Origin: Lachnospiraceae bacterium
GTDB lineage: Bacteria > Bacillota > Clostridia > Lachnospirales > Lachnospiraceae
Length of the DNA stretch: 64,000 nt
Assembly (NCBI GenBank): GCA_017467805.1
Contig: JAFUKJ010000048.1
Span: forward strand, 17,257-81,256
Reading direction: 5' to 3'
The position numbers and the translations under genes were made by a program. The notes under the pieces were generated by a model, which saw only the letters and a program-made list of their open reading frames with translations, had not been told where the DNA came from and ran no database searches. Position 1 is the stretch's first letter; every line of letters begins with the position of its first letter. Shown here piece after piece: positions 46,761 to 55,649 of this stretch.

Positions 46761-46784
46761 TATAGGAAGGGCTAGGTGTATTCT

Positions 46785-46988
46785 ATGGATAAGCAATCAA
46801 TGATTGATGACTTAGTAGCACAGCTTGACGCTGGATTTACAAAAGATGTTGGTCATTTTAATGTCACCGTCGATGAATCAGCAGTTGAATCGAGAGATGT
46901 GCAGACATTAGGATGCACCGACTGTTCCAGAACTCCCCTGGCATGTAGTGTACCAACACTGCATCAGGGACTAGAGGACTACGAATAA
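46785..46988 (+). CDS. Small Cys-containing protein resembling the start of the glycyl-radical domain
   Basis: The 67 residues begin like the radical-domain protein next door: Asp-Asp-Leu-Val-Ala-Gln-Leu-Asp versus Asn-Asn-Leu-Val-Ala-Leu-Leu-Asp, then Gly-His-Phe-Asn-Val-Thr-Val versus His-His-Leu-Asn-Val-Asn-Val. The second half differs: Cys44-Thr-Asp-Cys47 and Cys54, then Pro-Thr-Leu-His, instead of the Gly loop. It may bind a metal or Fe-S cluster, as small subunits of benzylsuccinate synthase do. It is intact, has its own ribosome-binding region (AGGAAGGGC) and sits 24 bases behind pflB. GTG 46776 is an alternative start. No family recognised. Confidence 0.72.
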   Translation: MDKQSMIDDLVAQLDAGFTKDVGHFNVTVDESAVESRDVQTLGCTDCSRTPLACSVPTLHQGLEDYE

Positions 46989-47047
46989 TTCTTATTCGAC
47001 ACTCTGGGAATAGATTGAATAAAATTATTATAGGAGGTAATACTACA

Positions 47048-47290
47048 ATGGCTGATAATGCAATGCAGATCAACAACTTAGTAGCTTTATTAGATGGTTA
47101 TATCGTTAAGGGCGGACATCATCTTAATGTTAACGTTCTTAGCAAGGATACATTATTAGATGCTCAGCAGCATCCAGAGAATTATCCACAGTTAACAATT
47201 CGTGTTTCAGGATACGCTGTTAACTTCATTAAATTAACTCCGGAACAGCAGGCAGATGTAATCTCCCGTACATTCCACGAGGAATTTTAA
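47048..47290 (+). CDS. Free glycyl-radical domain of pyruvate formate-lyase
   Basis: The 80 residues equal the C-terminal domain of Pfl: Leu-Asn-Val-Asn-Val, [10 protein letters not shown]55-Tyr, and the ending Ile-Ser-Arg-Thr-Phe. Gly55 should carry the radical after activation by PflA. AGGAGG is 9 bases before ATG 47048. YfiD/GrcA-type proteins look similar but serve as spares; here pflB lacks its own domain, so this one is probably essential. Confidence 0.93.
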   Translation: MADNAMQINNLVALLDGYIVKGGHHLNVNVLSKDTLLDAQQHPENYPQLTIRVSGYAVNFIKLTPEQQADVISRTFHEEF

Positions 47291-47313
47291 TTACAAATGT
47301 AATGAACTAAGTG

Positions 47314-47338
47314 AACCCCGGAATTATTTTCCGGGGTT
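47314..47338 (+). terminator. Hairpin after the split pfl genes
   Basis: AACCCCGG and CCGGGGTT form an 8-bp GC-rich stem with TTTCTTT behind it. It partly separates the abundant enzyme mRNA from pflA. Confidence 0.75.
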
Positions 47339-47366
47339 TCTTTAAAGGAAAGGATAGGACAAATTC

Positions 47367-48116
47367 ATGACTGGAAGAATACACTCATTAGAATCTTTTG
47401 GAACCGTCGATGGTTCCGGCGTTCGTTTTGTAATTTTCACGCAGGGCTGTCCAATGAGATGTGCTTATTGCCACAATCCTGATACATGGGATATGACACT
47501 TGGTACTGAGATGGAAGCCTCTGAGCTTATTGAAAAATTCGTTCGTAACAGACCATTTTATCGTGATGGCGGCATTACTGTTACTGGCGGTGAACCATTA
47601 ATGCAGCTTGATTTCCTTATTGAATTATTTACCCTTGCCAAAGAGAATGATATCCATACATGTCTTGATACTTCTGGTATAGCATATAATCCCAATGGCA
47701 ATCCTGAGTTTCTTGCCAAGATGGACAAATTATGTACATTAACTGATCTTGTAATGCTTGACATCAAACACATTGACCCAGACAAGCATTTAGACCTTGT
47801 GAAACAGCCAAATGAGAATATTTTAGCTTTTACAAAATATCTTGATGAAAAGAATGTAGATGTATGGATAAGACATGTTGTGGTTCCTGGCATCACAGAT
47901 GATGAAGAGTCTCTTCGCAGACTCGGATATTTCATCGGTGGCTTAAACAATGTAAAAGCACTTGATGTTTTACCTTATCATACAATGGGCAAATCGAAGT
48001 ACAAGAAGTTAGGTATGGATTATCGATTAGCCGACGTTCCTAATATGGATAAATCAAAAGTTCCAGAGCTAAAACAATATATCCTGGATGGTATCAAAGA
48101 ACGTAGAGATGCCTAA
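47367..48116 (+). CDS. pflA: Pyruvate formate-lyase activating enzyme
   Basis: Radical SAM protein of 249 residues that abstracts hydrogen from the Pfl glycine. The cluster motif is Cys-Pro-Met-Arg-Cys-Ala-Tyr-Cys at about 28-35, followed by Thr-Gly-Gly-Glu-Pro-Leu. Length and Val-Asp-Gly-Ser-Gly-Val-Arg near the start are typical. AGGAAAGG precedes the ATG. Its natural substrate here is the free domain at 47048-47290. Confidence 0.95.
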   Translation: MTGRIHSLESFGTVDGSGVRFVIFTQGCPMRCAYCHNPDTWDMTLGTEMEASELIEKFVRNRPFYRDGGITVTGGEPLMQLDFLIELFTLAKENDIHTCLDTSGIAYNPNGNPEFLAKMDKLCTLTDLVMLDIKHIDPDKHLDLVKQPNENILAFTKYLDEKNVDVWIRHVVVPGITDDEESLRRLGYFIGGLNNVKALDVLPYHTMGKSKYKKLGMDYRLADVPNMDKSKVPELKQYILDGIKERRDA

Positions 48117-48213
48117 TGATTAGAATTAGTAAATGAGAATTTCTATCATTTAACATTACAGAAATAGAGTTTTCTACTTGTATTTCTAATGTGAATATAT
48201 TAAAATATATGTA

Positions 48214-48241
48214 TTGACAAGGATTTATCAATTCATATTCT
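48214..48241 (+). promoter_or_regulatory. Promoter of the ferredoxin gene
   Basis: TTGACA, 16 bases, TATTCT, 45 bases before the start codon. The ferredoxin thus likely has its own transcript. Confidence 0.6.
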
Positions 48242-48285
48242 TTGTTAATGGTTGTGAGTGATATAATTATTAGGAGGAATGTATT

Positions 48286-48456
48286 ATGGCATATCAGATT
48301 TCATATGCATGTGTATGCTGTGGTGCTTGTGAAGCACAGTGTCCAGTAGGCGCTATCAGCATGGGTGATGGTAAGTTCGAGATCGACGCTGAGAAGTGTA
48401 TCGATTGCGGTTCTTGCGCAGGTGCTTGCCCAACAGGTTCTATTGACCAGGCATAA
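48286..48456 (+). CDS. 2[4Fe-4S] ferredoxin
   Basis: The 56-residue clostridial-type ferredoxin was found by reading the sequence directly. Cluster motifs are Cys-Val-Cys-Cys-Gly-Ala-Cys with Cys-Pro-Val, and Cys-Ile-Asp-Cys-Gly-Ser-Cys with Cys-Pro-Thr. One extra Cys lies in the first motif. TAGGAGG precedes ATG 48286. It carries low-potential electrons, possibly for radical SAM enzymes such as PflA (inference from position). Confidence 0.95.
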   Translation: MAYQISYACVCCGACEAQCPVGAISMGDGKFEIDAEKCIDCGSCAGACPTGSIDQA

Positions 48457-48483
48457 TAAACGCGTTGTAAGACGTACTATGAT

Positions 48484-48511
48484 AAAAGCTTTCAAGTAAT
48501 TGAAAGCTTTT
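48484..48511 (+). terminator. Terminator of ferredoxin gene
   Basis: AAAAGCTTTCAA and TTGAAAGCTTTT form a 12-bp perfect stem with further T residues, 27 bases past the stop. Confidence 0.88.
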
Positions 48512-48546
48512 TTATTTCCTTATATTCTTTTATTTCAACTTATCAA

Positions 48547-49215
48547 CTAAACAGAAACGTCTTCACTCTCATCCATTTTATTTACTCGTTGCAAATTTAA
48601 AAATCTCTTTGGTTCCTTTCGTTTTGTTTTTTCTTTCGCCTGGCGAAGCATTTCATCAATATGTTTAAAATGTGCCTCCTCCGTCAACCTTTGTGACAAT
48701 ATGTACTTTTCTTCTCTCTCTATTCTTGCACGCTCTCTCTCATCCTCACGGTCCTCATATAATCGAAATTGATAATCTAATTCCTTGCATACATCTTCTT
48801 TTAAATTTTCTGATAATTCTCGTACTAAAGTATTATTATTTTCTTCAATTATGTCCTTAATTAATTTTTGAAACAAAAATTGCATTCTTGCAATCTTTTC
48901 TTGCTGAAAATCGTGAATTTTCGTCTCATCTTTCATTTTAATTTCATTTTTGATTATATAGTTTTTCTCAGGCTCGTCCAATTCCCTTTCCTGCCACTGC
49001 TCCAATACTCTTTTTATTGCTCTTAACTGAAGTCCCTGGTCTCGTAAATTCTTAATTCTAATAAATCTTCTTATGTCTTCTTCCGAGTAAAGTCTATGCC
49101 CTTTATCATTTCGTAAAATCGGTAAATCCAATTCCTCTTCCCAGTAACGTAATACATGCGCCTCTACATTTACCTCTTTTGCAACTTCATGAATCACATA
49201 ATGTTCTTTTACCAT
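48547..49215 (-). CDS. MerR family transcriptional regulator
   Basis: The 222 residues start with a MerR winged helix (Tyr-Val-Ile-His-Glu-Val-Ala-Lys-Glu-Val, Leu-Arg-Tyr-Trp-Glu-Glu-Glu, Arg-Leu-Tyr-Ser-Glu-Glu-Asp), followed by a long charged coiled coil without a Cys-based sensor. ATG 49213-49215 has AAAGGAG 6 bases before and is preferred over upstream ATGs. Target genes are unknown. Confidence 0.85.
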   Translation of the reverse strand: MVKEHYVIHEVAKEVNVEAHVLRYWEEELDLPILRNDKGHRLYSEEDIRRFIRIKNLRDQGLQLRAIKRVLEQWQERELDEPEKNYIIKNEIKMKDETKIHDFQQEKIARMQFLFQKLIKDIIEENNNTLVRELSENLKEDVCKELDYQFRLYEDREDERERARIEREEKYILSQRLTEEAHFKHIDEMLRQAKEKTKRKEPKRFLNLQRVNKMDESEDVSV

Positions 49216-49242
49216 TTTTACTCCTTTCATGCACATAATAAA

Positions 49243-49275
49243 GAAAGAGAACACGCCTTAGGTATGTTCTCTTTC
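49243..49275 (-). terminator. Terminator of the dnaB operon
   Basis: GAAAGAGAACA and TGTTCTCTTTC form an 11-bp perfect stem 70 bases past the dnaB stop, with TTTATT following on the minus strand. Confidence 0.75.
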
Positions 49276-49345
49276 GTAATATCAATATTAACTTCCAAAA
49301 TTATCCTAGCATAATTATGCCTTACAGTAAAGTATCAATTTAAAG

Positions 49346-50683
49346 CTATTTCGCAAGATTTGCAAACTGAGTATAATCTGGCAGCCATGCAAGATTAATT
49401 GTACCGATAGCACCATTTCTTTGCTTAGCAATAATAATCTCAGCTACATTCTTAATCTCTGTATCTTTGTTATAATAATCATCTCGATAGATAAACATGA
49501 TAACATCCGCATCCTGCTCAATCGCTCCCGACTCTCGAAGGTCAGACATCATCGGTCGATGGTCTGGTCTCTGTTCAACCTGTCGTGATAACTGTGATAA
49601 AGCAATAACAGGCACATGTAACTCTCTTGCTAACGCCTTAAGCGAACGAGAAATATCTGAAATCTCCTGCTGTCTTGATTCTGTTTTACCAGAACCTGTC
49701 ATTAACTGCAAGTAATCAATGATAATCATTTGCAAATCGTATTCTAACTTAAACTTACGACACTTAGAACGTAATTCACCAATACTAATACCTGGTGTAT
49801 CATCTATCAGAAGCTTCGACTTTCCAATTACGTCAGCACTCTCTATTAAGCGCTCCCACTCGTCATCCTTCATATTACCTGTACGAATAGAGTGCGAATT
49901 TACCTTAGACTCCAGAGCCAGCAAACGGTTTACAAGCTGCTCCTTCGACATCTCCAGAGAAAATATGGCTACCGCCTTATTTTCTTTAAAAGCCACATGC
50001 TGCGCAATATTCAAAACAAACGCTGTCTTACCCATAGAAGGTCTCGCTGCAACTAGAATCAAGTCTGACGGCTGCATACCTGCTGTCTTATAATCCAAAT
50101 CCAAAAAGCCTGTTGGAATACCTGTAACAGCCCCCTTATTCTTAGAAGCTTCTTCAATCATATTCATGGCATTCATTACAACTTGACGGATTGGAACAAA
50201 ATCGCCATTGCTACGCTTCTGCGCTATTTCAAATACTTTCTTCTCAGTCTCCTCTAACAATACCTCCAAAGTATCCTTCTGTCCATAGCAGTTCTTCGTA
50301 ATCTCTTCCGTTACACGAATTAGCTTACGAAGAACCGACTTCTCAGCAACAATATTCGCATAATACTTTATGTTCGCAGAGGTTGGCACCGTAGAAATTA
50401 TGTCTCTGATGTATTCCAGACTATATATCTCTGGCGGAACACCTTTTTCCTTCAATCTCTCCTGTAAGGTTACCAAATCTACAGGCTTACCTTCATCATT
50501 CAGCTCTACCATGGAATCGAATAATATTCCATACTGCTTACCATAGAAATCATCGCCGGTAATCTGCTCACTTGCAATTGTAATCGCCTCTCTGTCCATC
50601 AGCATCGCACCAATTACCGACTGCTCAGCCTCCACACTATGAGGTAATACTCTTTTTAAGACCGCCTCGTCCATCTCCGGCAT
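49346..50683 (-). CDS. dnaB: Replicative DNA helicase DnaB
   Basis: Hexameric helicase of the replication fork (DnaC of Bacillus). The 445 residues have the N-terminal domain (Pro-His-Ser-Val-Glu-Ala-Glu-Gln-Ser-Val-Ile-Gly), Walker A Ala-Arg-Pro-Ser-Met-Gly-Lys-Thr-Ala, Walker B Ile-Ile-Asp-Tyr-Leu-Gln-Leu and Leu-Arg-Glu-Ser-Gly-Ala-Ile-Glu-Gln-Asp-Ala-Asp. ATG 50681-50683 is preferred to GTG 50692 by GGAG spacing. Order gdpP-rplI-dnaB is conserved in Firmicutes. Confidence 0.97.
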   Translation of the reverse strand: MPEMDEAVLKRVLPHSVEAEQSVIGAMLMDREAITIASEQITGDDFYGKQYGILFDSMVELNDEGKPVDLVTLQERLKEKGVPPEIYSLEYIRDIISTVPTSANIKYYANIVAEKSVLRKLIRVTEEITKNCYGQKDTLEVLLEETEKKVFEIAQKRSNGDFVPIRQVVMNAMNMIEEASKNKGAVTGIPTGFLDLDYKTAGMQPSDLILVAARPSMGKTAFVLNIAQHVAFKENKAVAIFSLEMSKEQLVNRLLALESKVNSHSIRTGNMKDDEWERLIESADVIGKSKLLIDDTPGISIGELRSKCRKFKLEYDLQMIIIDYLQLMTGSGKTESRQQEISDISRSLKALARELHVPVIALSQLSRQVEQRPDHRPMMSDLRESGAIEQDADVIMFIYRDDYYNKDTEIKNVAEIIIAKQRNGAIGTINLAWLPDYTQFANLAK

Positions 50684-50773
50684 TGTAATCACTCCATTTC
50701 ATCACTTAACTCAAGCTTTTTCTAAAAGAGTCCGCCTCCTCAGCGAACTCTTAATCTCAGTCCTTATGAATTC

Positions 50774-51220
50774 TTACGCTTCCTGCACACTTACACGAAG
50801 CTTTGCTGTTACCTTTGGATGAAGCTTTACAATAACCTCGTAGGTTCCTAATGCCTTAATTGCATCTGGCATCTGCATCTTCTTCTTATCAATCTCCTTA
50901 CCATACTGTTCTGCCACAGCCTTTGAGATTTCCTTTGAAGAAACAGAACCAAAAGTTCTTCCGCCTTCGCCAGACTTAATTGTTACCTTAACTAGCATCT
51001 CTTCTACTTCTTTTGCAAGAGCCTGCGCTGCTTCTAACTGTTCCTTCGCAATCTTTGCTTCATTTGCCTTCTGCAGCTTCAAATTGTTCATATTGGCATT
51101 ATTTGCCTCAACACCTAACTTCTTAGGAAGGATAAAGTTTCTTGCATAGCCCTCGCTAAGCTCTACCATATCTCCCTTTTTACCAACGGATTTTACATCC
51201 TGTAATAAAATAACCTTCAT
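50774..51220 (-). CDS. rplI: 50S ribosomal protein L9
   Basis: The 148 residues start Met-Lys-Val-Ile-Leu-Leu-Gln-Asp-Val and contain Gly-Tyr-Ala-Arg-Asn-Phe-Ile-Leu-Pro, the rRNA-binding N-domain, then a long helix and C-domain. The ATG overlaps the stop of gdpP by one base (TAATG). Confidence 0.98.
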   Translation of the reverse strand: MKVILLQDVKSVGKKGDMVELSEGYARNFILPKKLGVEANNANMNNLKLQKANEAKIAKEQLEAAQALAKEVEEMLVKVTIKSGEGGRTFGSVSSKEISKAVAEQYGKEIDKKKMQMPDAIKALGTYEVIVKLHPKVTAKLRVSVQEA

Positions 51221-52410
51221 TAAATCGCACCTTCTTGTAACATTGTATTTATTGTCTCTCTAATTATATCCATGGCTTCCTTTGGTGTGCGACCCTCCAG
51301 CTGTGCACCTGCCATATTCATATGACCGCCGCCACCAAGTCTTTCCATAATAATCTGTACATTCACTTCATCTATCGACCTAGCCGATACATAAATCTTA
51401 TTCTGGAAATCAGTTACCACAAAGCTTGCCTTGATTCCACTAATATTCAATAATTCATTCGCAGCCTGCGCACCAACAATCGTCGGACTATCCAAACCTT
51501 CTGCGGAGCACTCTGAAATGGCATATGCATTCTTATAAATCTCAGCATTGCTAACAGCTTCAGCCTTTGCCTTATACTCTGTAACATCGTCTCTAAACAT
51601 CTTACGGACCCTTGTCACATCTGCACCACATCGTCTTAGGAAAGCAGCTGCCTCAAAGGTTCTGACACCTGTTTTCGCTGTAAAATTATTTGTATCAATA
51701 ATAATTCCCGAATACAAACAATCCGCTTCATTAGACTTTACCTTAACATTATTACCAATGTACTGTAATACCTCTGCAACCATCTCACATGCACTGGATG
51801 CATACGGCTCTACGTAAGAAAGAGTAGCATTCTCAATAACCTCTGTGGTCTGTCTATGATGATCTAATACCACTACCGTCTTACAACGTCTGATTAACTC
51901 AGGACACTCTGTAATACTTGGTCTGTTAACATCCACAACTACAAGTACTGTGTTGTTCCCTGCAAGCTCTAACGCCTGTGAACTGTTAATTACATAATCT
52001 TCACTGTATTCCTCTTTGTTCTTAAATAACTCAATCAGAGGTCTTACAGAAGTCGTAATATCATCAATAACGATATGAGACTTCTTCTCTAATGCTCTGG
52101 CAATGCAGCTAATACCAACCGCTGCACCAAAGCTATCCACATCGGAAAGCTTATGTCCCATCACCAATACACGATCCTTGCTGGTAATAATCTCCTGCAA
52201 TGCATAAGCCTTTACTCTCGCCTTTACTCGTGTATTCTTCTCTACCTGCTGGCTCTTACCACCATAATAGACAATCGAATCATCCATCTTAACTACAGCC
52301 TGGTCACCACCACGACCAAGTGCCAAATCTATTGCAGTACGGGCGAACTCGTAATTCTGTGCATAAGTCATACCGCCAAGTCCAATACCAATACTTATAG
52401 TAACCTCCAT
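51220..52410 (-). CDS. gdpP: GdpP C-terminal part (DHH-DHHA1 cyclic-di-AMP phosphodiesterase)
   Basis: This holds the last strand of the degenerate GGDEF domain (Val-Thr-Ile-Ser-Ile-Gly-Ile-Gly), then the DHH domain (Gly-His-Lys-Leu-Ser-Asp-Val-Asp, Leu-Asp-His-His-Arg) and DHHA1 (Gly-Gly-Gly-Gly-His-Met). It is in the same frame as 52411-53262, split only by TAG 52411-52413. ATG 52408-52410 follows that stop directly but lacks a ribosome-binding site; it could be reached by re-initiation. An intact GdpP lowers c-di-AMP; loss raises it. Confidence 0.85.
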   Translation of the reverse strand: MEVTISIGIGLGGMTYAQNYEFARTAIDLALGRGGDQAVVKMDDSIVYYGGKSQQVEKNTRVKARVKAYALQEIITSKDRVLVMGHKLSDVDSFGAAVGISCIARALEKKSHIVIDDITTSVRPLIELFKNKEEYSEDYVINSSQALELAGNNTVLVVVDVNRPSITECPELIRRCKTVVVLDHHRQTTEVIENATLSYVEPYASSACEMVAEVLQYIGNNVKVKSNEADCLYSGIIIDTNNFTAKTGVRTFEAAAFLRRCGADVTRVRKMFRDDVTEYKAKAEAVSNAEIYKNAYAISECSAEGLDSPTIVGAQAANELLNISGIKASFVVTDFQNKIYVSARSIDEVNVQIIMERLGGGGHMNMAGAQLEGRTPKEAMDIIRETINTMLQEGAI

Positions 52411-53262
52411 CTAATTAACGATATTAACATTCTTAACATCCTCCAAAAGATCAAAACGCGCCTCCTGTAATGCCAGTAACGCTCTCTTTCGAAGCACAAT
52501 AAAATACTTATCCTTCTCCGTCTTCTTCACAATACCATCCAATGAGGTAATGTATTTGTTAATTCGCCTATCAATTAAAGCAACTAATAATGAACGGCGT
52601 ACCTCTTCTACGCTTTCCAAAGCCTCTTCATAATTATCAAGATATATCAAACCAATGGCAAGACTCTGCATATCATTCTCGCGCTTCACTTCATTCAACT
52701 CTGTCTGGTCAAATAAATATGCTGCGATAAAGTAGCCTTCGAAATCATCATTCTGAATCATGTCGCTTTTATCAAGCACCTCTTGAATGGAAATTTTCTT
52801 CAGCTTCATAATATAGTCATGCTCTTCAAAAGTTATCTCATACTGTACATCCTGCTCAAATGCAAGCTTATCCTTGGTAATACTTGGAAAGAGCGATGTA
52901 ATGGACTTTCGATATCCCTTATCCTTATGAACCACCTGCTCAAATGCAATATTCATCCAGATAATCTTACCATTCTCATCCATTAAAACATGCGGTAACT
53001 CTAAGTCACGCAATAAACGTCTCTGAATCTGTCCATACTGGGTTGCAAAGCTGACAAACTCATTCATAATAATTGGCTTATTATGATATAGCATGACAGA
53101 AATTGCAACCATGTAGAATACTACAAAAACAGTCAGAACCAATCCAGACTCTATATCCAAAAAATAAATACCTACATTAACTGCTGCTAACAGAATACCT
53201 AATATCAGAGCACCCTGAAGATATACCTTTAATCTTCCTTTCAGTTTGACTCTTTGCTTCAT
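52411..53262 (-). CDS. gdpP: GdpP N-terminal part (two membrane helices, PAS-like, partial GGDEF)
   Basis: The 283 codons contain two N-terminal helices (about 15-50), a PAS-like domain (Leu-Met-Asp-Glu-Asn-Gly-Lys-Ile-Ile-Trp-Met-Asn) and most of the degenerate GGDEF domain. It ends at TAG inside the GGDEF domain, before the strand Val-Thr-Ile-Ser-Ile-Gly. ATG 53260-53262 has AAGGGG 8 bases before. The normal family is about 650-680 residues in one chain, equal to the sum of both pieces. Confidence 0.85.
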   Translation of the reverse strand: MKQRVKLKGRLKVYLQGALILGILLAAVNVGIYFLDIESGLVLTVFVVFYMVAISVMLYHNKPIIMNEFVSFATQYGQIQRRLLRDLELPHVLMDENGKIIWMNIAFEQVVHKDKGYRKSITSLFPSITKDKLAFEQDVQYEITFEEHDYIMKLKKISIQEVLDKSDMIQNDDFEGYFIAAYLFDQTELNEVKRENDMQSLAIGLIYLDNYEEALESVEEVRRSLLVALIDRRINKYITSLDGIVKKTEKDKYFIVLRKRALLALQEARFDLLEDVKNVNIVN

Positions 53263-53481
53263 ACTCAATACCCCTTATAATTCCTATCTGCATTCACTCA
53301 AGACCGTCTTACTTCATAAAACGCGCCATTGTATTTAAAAGCAGATAATCCATAATTATATTCAAAAATTTGAAAATAATCTGTTGTCATGAATTTAGAT
53401 ACAATTACATACGTTAAGTATATCATTAATTGCAGTAAAGTTCCATAACATATTTTCAATACTGAGTATGTCTAACAATAA

Positions 53482-54720
53482 TTATTTCTCAAAATCCGCA
53501 TAAATACGAATAATTTCTATTAGAATTTCAACAATCTTTTCCATATCCTCTACACAGGCAAACTCATTCTTACCATGATGTCCTTCTGAACCAGTGCAAA
53601 GATTAGGACAAAGCAAACCATCAAAGGATAATCTTGCACCATCTGTACCGCCTCTAATCGGAGAAACCTTTGGTGTTACACCTACCTTCTCCATAGCCGC
53701 CTTTGCGTTATCTACAAGATGCATTTCCTTCTCAATCATTTCTTTCATATTGTTATAGGAATCCTTAAGCTCAACCTCAAAAATGGTCTCACCATGCTTC
53801 TCATTTAAGTTCTTAGCAATTGCAAGGAAATTCTCCTTACGCTTCTCAAACAATGCTCTGTCATGGTCACGAATAATATAATCTACAACTGCTTCCTCAA
53901 CAGTACCCTTCATATCTGTAATATGATAGAATCCCTCATATCCCTCTGTACATTCAGGACATTCCTCCTGTGGAAGCATTGCATCAAATTCCATCGCAAG
54001 CTTAATTGCATTCTTCATAATATTCTTTGCATAGCCAGGATGAACGCTCTTACCATGTATCATAAGCTTAGCACCTGCAGCATGGAAACACTCATAGCTC
54101 ATGTCTCCCAACTCACCACCATCTACTGTGTACGCATAATCAGCACCAAAGCCTTCAATATCAAAGAAATCTACTCCTCGTCCAACCTCTTCATCAGGTG
54201 TAAAACCAATACAAATCTTTCCATGCTTAACCTCAGGATGTGTAAGGAAATACTCTGCCGTTGTCATAATTTCCGCTACACCAGCCTTATCATCACCACC
54301 AAGAAGAGTAGTTCCATCTGTTACAATAAGACTCTTACCCACACAATCCTTCAGCATAGGAAATTCACTTACCTTTGTAATAATGTTCTTCTCTTCATTT
54401 AAAACAATATCCTTACCATCATAATTTTCAATAATTCTAGGCTTTACATTCTCTCCGCTTACAGCATCTGCCGTGTCCATATGCGCAATAAAACCAATTG
54501 CAGGAACCTCTTTCTCTATATTGCTTGGAATAACAGCATATACATAGCAGTGCTCCTCGGCATATCTAACCTCAGAAGCTCCCATATCTACCAATTCCTG
54601 ATACAACATCTTTGCAAGATTTCTCTGCTTATCCGTAGATGGTACTTTATCCGAAAGCTCCTCTCTTGACTGTGTATCTACCTTTACATATCTAATAAAA
54701 TTATCAATTACCTTTGACAT
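53482..54720 (-). CDS. pepT: Peptidase T
   Basis: Zinc tripeptide aminopeptidase (M20), 412 residues. Ile-Ala-His-Met-Asp-Thr-Ala (metal His and catalytic Asp), Gly-Gly-Asp-Asp-Lys-Ala-Gly, Thr-Pro-Asp-Glu-Glu-Val-Gly-Arg-Gly, and Arg-Gly-Gly-Thr-Asp-Gly-Ala are all present. Soluble. It is flanked by short intergenic regions; 53263-53481 upstream of gdpP holds only AT-rich promoter-type sequence. Confidence 0.97.
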   Translation of the reverse strand: MSKVIDNFIRYVKVDTQSREELSDKVPSTDKQRNLAKMLYQELVDMGASEVRYAEEHCYVYAVIPSNIEKEVPAIGFIAHMDTADAVSGENVKPRIIENYDGKDIVLNEEKNIITKVSEFPMLKDCVGKSLIVTDGTTLLGGDDKAGVAEIMTTAEYFLTHPEVKHGKICIGFTPDEEVGRGVDFFDIEGFGADYAYTVDGGELGDMSYECFHAAGAKLMIHGKSVHPGYAKNIMKNAIKLAMEFDAMLPQEECPECTEGYEGFYHITDMKGTVEEAVVDYIIRDHDRALFEKRKENFLAIAKNLNEKHGETIFEVELKDSYNNMKEMIEKEMHLVDNAKAAMEKVGVTPKVSPIRGGTDGARLSFDGLLCPNLCTGSEGHHGKNEFACVEDMEKIVEILIEIIRIYADFEK

Positions 54721-54803
54721 ATTGTTTCCCTTCCTTTTTAAATTTTCATCTTGTTATATCATACCCCAATTACAACAAAAGTACTAGATGTATGCATTAA
54801 AAA

Positions 54804-54829
54804 ACCGCCACTACAAAAGTAGTGACGGT
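54804..54829 (-). terminator. Terminator of the rpsF-ssb-rpsR operon
   Basis: ACCG-CCACTAC and GTAGTG-ACGGT form an 11-bp stem with AAAA loop, followed on the minus strand by TTTTTT, 14 bases after rpsR. Confidence 0.9.
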
Positions 54830-54843
54830 CGCGATACCATAAA

Positions 54844-55107
54844 TTAATCGATTGTGTATGGCATTAATGCTACGTGACGAGCACGCTTAACAGCTACTGT
54901 AAGAGCTCTCTGATGCTTAGCGCATGTTCCAGTAATTCTTCTAGGAAGAATCTTACCTCTTTCAGATACGTATCTCTTTAACTTTGCTGTATCTTTGTAA
55001 TCAATTACATTGTCCTTGCCACAAAAAACACAAACTTTTTTTCTTCTACGGATTCCGCCTCTTCTCTTCATTGGAGAATCAGCCTTTTCTGTTTTATTAA
55101 AAGCCAT
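54844..55107 (-). CDS. rpsR: 30S ribosomal protein S18
   Basis: The 87 residues contain Cys-Val-Phe-Cys with an N-terminal Lys/Arg-rich extension, Asp-Tyr-Lys-Asp, Ile-Leu-Pro-Arg-Arg-Ile-Thr-Gly and His-Gln-Arg, all typical. The two Cys suggest the zinc-binding form. It is last in the operon with ssb and rpsF. Confidence 0.98.
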   Translation of the reverse strand: MAFNKTEKADSPMKRRGGIRRRKKVCVFCGKDNVIDYKDTAKLKRYVSERGKILPRRITGTCAKHQRALTVAVKRARHVALMPYTID

Positions 55108-55138
55108 GGTGAAAAGCCTCCTATCTTATAATCTACAA

Positions 55139-55591
55139 TTAGTTAAACGGTAATTCTTCATCAATTCCATCTGGAATATTCATGAATCCATCTGCTGCTG
55201 CCATTGGTGCAGGAGCTGACTGGCTCATCATACCGCCTCCGAAATTACCTTCGGATGAATTATTACTTCCTTTGCTTTCAGCAAATTCCTGTTCTTCAAC
55301 AACAACTTCTGTGGTATAAACTTTTACACCATCCTTATTGGTATAGCTACCTGTCTGGATACGGCCTGTCACAGCAATCTTAGTACCCTTACGGAAATAT
55401 CTCTCCGCAAACTCTCCTGCCTTGCCAAATGCAACACATGGAATAAAATCAGCTGTGTTCTCATCACCGCCACGGTTAAATCTTCTATCAACCGCAAGTG
55501 TATATCTTGCAATTGCCATCTGGTTCTCACCCTGTGTATATCTTACCTCAGGATCTCTAGTTAAACGCCCCATAATAATTGCTTTATTCAT
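55139..55591 (-). CDS. ssb: Single-stranded DNA-binding protein
   Basis: The 150 residues start Met-Asn-Lys-Ala-Ile-Ile-Met-Gly-Arg-Leu-Thr-Arg-Asp-Pro-Glu, the OB fold, followed by a Ser/Gly/Ala-rich linker and the acidic tail Asp-Glu-Glu-Leu-Pro-Phe. GGGAG lies 8 bases before ATG 55589-55591; a GTG 15 bases upstream is less likely. Confidence 0.97.
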   Translation of the reverse strand: MNKAIIMGRLTRDPEVRYTQGENQMAIARYTLAVDRRFNRGGDENTADFIPCVAFGKAGEFAERYFRKGTKIAVTGRIQTGSYTNKDGVKVYTTEVVVEEQEFAESKGSNNSSEGNFGGGMMSQSAPAPMAAADGFMNIPDGIDEELPFN

Positions 55592-55649
55592 ATTAAGTTC
55601 TCCCACTTTCTACGTCAAATACGCGTTGTCAACGTATTACCTGTACTGT

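Noticed and set aside
46760-47048. Frameshift or assembly error splitting pyruvate formate-lyase
   Set aside because: There are about 290 bases between the parts, an intact small gene inside, and proper ribosome-binding sites before each start; a simple error cannot produce this.
53863-54402. 179-codon plus-strand open frame
   Set aside because: It lies entirely opposite pepT and has Cys/Leu/Ser-rich shadow composition.
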